NCBI RefSeq assembly: GCF_905475345.1
Contig: NC_066589.1
Location: 1 to 64,000, forward strand
Source: Vespula vulgaris
Lineage: Eukaryota; Arthropoda; Insecta; Hymenoptera; Vespidae
Direction of reading: 5' to 3'
Length of the DNA: 64,000 bases
Position 1 is the first letter of the stretch; each line of letters starts with the position of its first letter. The notes under the pieces are model-generated. The model was not told where the DNA came from, searched no databases, and saw nothing but the letters and a program-made list of their open reading frames with translations. Below, piece by piece: positions 61,922 through 64,000 of this stretch. Both the position numbers and the translations under genes were made by a program.

Positions 61922-64000
61922 ATGTCAGATTCAAATTCGCCTAAAGCAGATTCAAGTAATCCTAGTCCCTTGGGTAATTTACGGCAATTCCGCTTTCAAA
62001 AGAAAGTGAAAAGAATAAATATGTGTAAGAGATTAACTAATTATTTTTTAAATTCTATGTACTTTAATTTTTAATTTAACAAATAAGTAATTATTAAATA
62101 TAATATTATTGAGTATTTTACCATTAATAACCTATGTATACATTTTGGTATAACGTATGATATATAATTTGTTTTTATAATTGTCTTTTTTTATAACAAA
62201 TGTGTCTTGTATATAATACTTTTATTATTTTCATATTCAAAAACGTATAAAATTAATATATTTTTATGATGTAATCATATTTATACTATTGTGAATGAAT
62301 TTAGAAAAATATATATGTATATATAATATTTATTATTGTAGCTGACGATGACAGTAATTTAGTAAGTCCAGACATTCAATCACATCGGAAGTCTGTCAAT
62401 CGTATTGAAGATAGTGATAGTGATATTGGAAGTCCTGTTAAAGTAAATGTTACAAATTCAGAAATAGAAACAGAATCTGATGCTAAACAGAAGGAAGTAA
62501 AACTCAAATATTTAACTACATTATATCCACAAAATGATACAGTTGTACGTATAATTATAAACCTTTTGATTTTAATAGATTTATATATTATTGATTCATA
62601 TTTGTTTTTAGTATATACAAGAAGTACTTAATAATGTTAACTGGAACATTGAAGAAGCTGAAGATATTGTTAAGAAAAACAGAAAAAGAAGTTTGAAAGG
62701 ATCAAATAAAAGCAGTTATAAAAAGCGTAGAAAATTAAATGTTGAAGATGCTGATGTAGATTCAGATGAAGTAAAATATAAGGATAAAGTATTTAATAGG
62801 TACAAAAATATTTAACATGAATTTCGTATTTGATTCTTGTCACATTTCAAGAAAAAAAAATTAAAAAAAGATTTTTTTAGTGATGACGATTCAGATGCAG
62901 AAATCTCAAATGATTTAACTCATGATAAAAAGGCAGTTCTTGAATTCATGCGAACTGCACTACTTTCTGAATTGCTTTTAATACCACAATGTTCTCAAAA
63001 AAGAGCAGAAGCAGTAATAGAAGCAAGGCCATTTGAAAATTGGAGAGATCTAGTTTTTAAATTTCAAAATAATAAATATTTAGATACAGAACTCTTAAAT
63101 TCAACTCAGGTATATTTATATTTTATTACACATTCTTAATTGAACTACTATAATGATTTAATTCTTGTTATGTAATAGGAATTATTGGCTACAAGACAAG
63201 TAGTAGAATCTCTTATGAAAAAATGCATTCGTTTATCTACAAATCTTGAAAAAGCAGTTGCTGCTGGTGCATCTACTATAAAACAGCAACCAAGAGGATT
63301 ATCACCGAGATTAACATTAGCACCATATCAAATGATTGGTTTAAATTGGCTTGCAGTTATGCATGCTCAAAATGTAAATGGTATACTTGCGGATGAAATG
63401 GGATTAGGAAAAACTGTTCAAGTAATAGCTTTTCTTACATATCTAAATGAAGCAGGACTTAACGATGAAAAGGATGGACCTCATTTAATAGTTGTTCCAA
63501 GCTCAACAATGGGTAATTAACAATTAATATTTATAGACGATTTACTTTCTTTATCAATTATGCCTAATAAAATATTTTATTCTTGTTATCACTTTTATTT
63601 TCAGAAAATTGGTGTAATGAATTAGAAAGATGGTCACCTAGTTTGAAAGTTGTTCAATATTATGGTTCTCAAGATGAACGTAAAGAAATGAGAATGTCGT
63701 GGCGAAATGGTGATCTTGATGATGTAGATGTTTTATTAACTACTTATAATTTGATCAGTAGTACCCCAGAAGAACGTAGATTATTTCGTGTTATGCCAAT
63801 ACATTACGTAGTTTTTGATGAAGCTCATATGCTTAAAAATATGAGTACTATTAGATATGAAAATTTGGTTAGAATCAATGTATGTACAAAAAAAACCTTG
63901 ACTGACTACTTTTCTATGGCATAAATCTTCCATGGCATAAAATTTAATTATCTTTTTTTATAGGCAAAACATCGAATTCTTTTAACTGGTACCCCATTAC
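61922..64000 (+). CDS. SMARCAD1-type SNF2 chromatin remodeller (partial)
   Basis: ATP-dependent nucleosome remodeller (Etl1/Fun30/SMARCAD1 group), needed in other species for heterochromatin upkeep and DNA end resection. Exons in the window: 61922-62024, 62342-62544, 62612-62799, 62881-63109, 63179-63512, 63605-63879, 63964 to the right edge. The N-terminal part is acidic and serine-rich (EDSDSDIGS). A CUE-like ubiquitin-binding helix set follows: LTTLYPQNDTV, then IQEVLNNVNWNIEEAEDIV. The helicase core begins LAPYQMIGLNWL with motif I DEMGLGKT, Ia LIVVPSSTM, motif II DEAHMLKN and motif III LLTGTPL at the edge. For exon 4 I chose the acceptor at 62,879-62,880 (phase 2, VFNS|DDDSDAE) because the earlier AAG at 62,849 does not keep frame with the exon 3 donor. 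The C-terminal helicase lobe is outside the window. Confidence 0.93.

Noticed and set aside
1..64000. tRNA, rRNA, CRISPR or known microRNA genes
   Set aside because: No tRNA B-box/cloverleaf, rRNA core or repeat-spacer array was found by eye; microRNA hairpins cannot be excluded without folding.

Overview
The window is AT-rich (roughly 70%) nuclear DNA of an insect. The gene set (an epsin, a ZAD zinc-finger protein, Myo61F-type myosin, the dock/NCK adaptor, a drongo/AGFG protein, Dp1/vigilin, SMARCAD1), the small AT-rich introns with GT-AG borders, and the abundant (TA)n tracts suggest a hymenopteran such as a bee. That placement is inference. Exon borders were read by eye from splice sites and checked by reading-frame continuity; no search or RNA data were available.

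Left part (1-18,300). The 5' end of an epsin gene runs off the left edge on the minus strand. A minus-strand ZAD plus C2H2 zinc-finger gene (5.5-8.8 kb) sits head to head with a small plus-strand gene resembling the C2orf81 family (9.2-9.8 kb). An unrecognised lysine-rich minus-strand gene follows (10.3-11.5 kb), then a secreted poly-aspartate protein (14.5-16.1 kb) with a TATA promoter.

Middle (18.3-36 kb). A 23-exon minus-strand gene encodes a large single-pass membrane protein. It has signal peptide, two kringles, two FAMeT-like domains, two more kringles, two more FAMeT-like domains, a thrombospondin type 1 repeat, Ig-like domains, a membrane helix and a short basic tail. This is the most unusual gene in the window. 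On the plus strand follow a complete class I myosin (19 exons) and, after a small minus-strand UPF0390 gene, the SH3-SH3-SH3-SH2 adaptor dock/NCK.

Right part (37-64 kb). AGFG/drongo (minus, with a GC-AG intron) and vigilin (plus, 21 coding exons, about 15 KH domains) are divergent. Vigilin converges on a DUSP19-like phosphatase, which lies only 80 bp downstream of a PUSL1-type pseudouridine synthase on the same strand. From 52.5 to 61.5 kb the DNA is repeat-rich and gene-poor. It holds a palindromic decayed Tc1-like transposon, three diverged copies of an unidentified sequence unit, and two paralogous 260-bp hairpins. The right edge enters the 5' half of a SMARCAD1-type chromatin remodeller.

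The genes do not form a pathway. Several act in endocytosis or cortical actin (epsin, AGFG, dock, myosin I), but nothing in the sequence suggests they are co-regulated.
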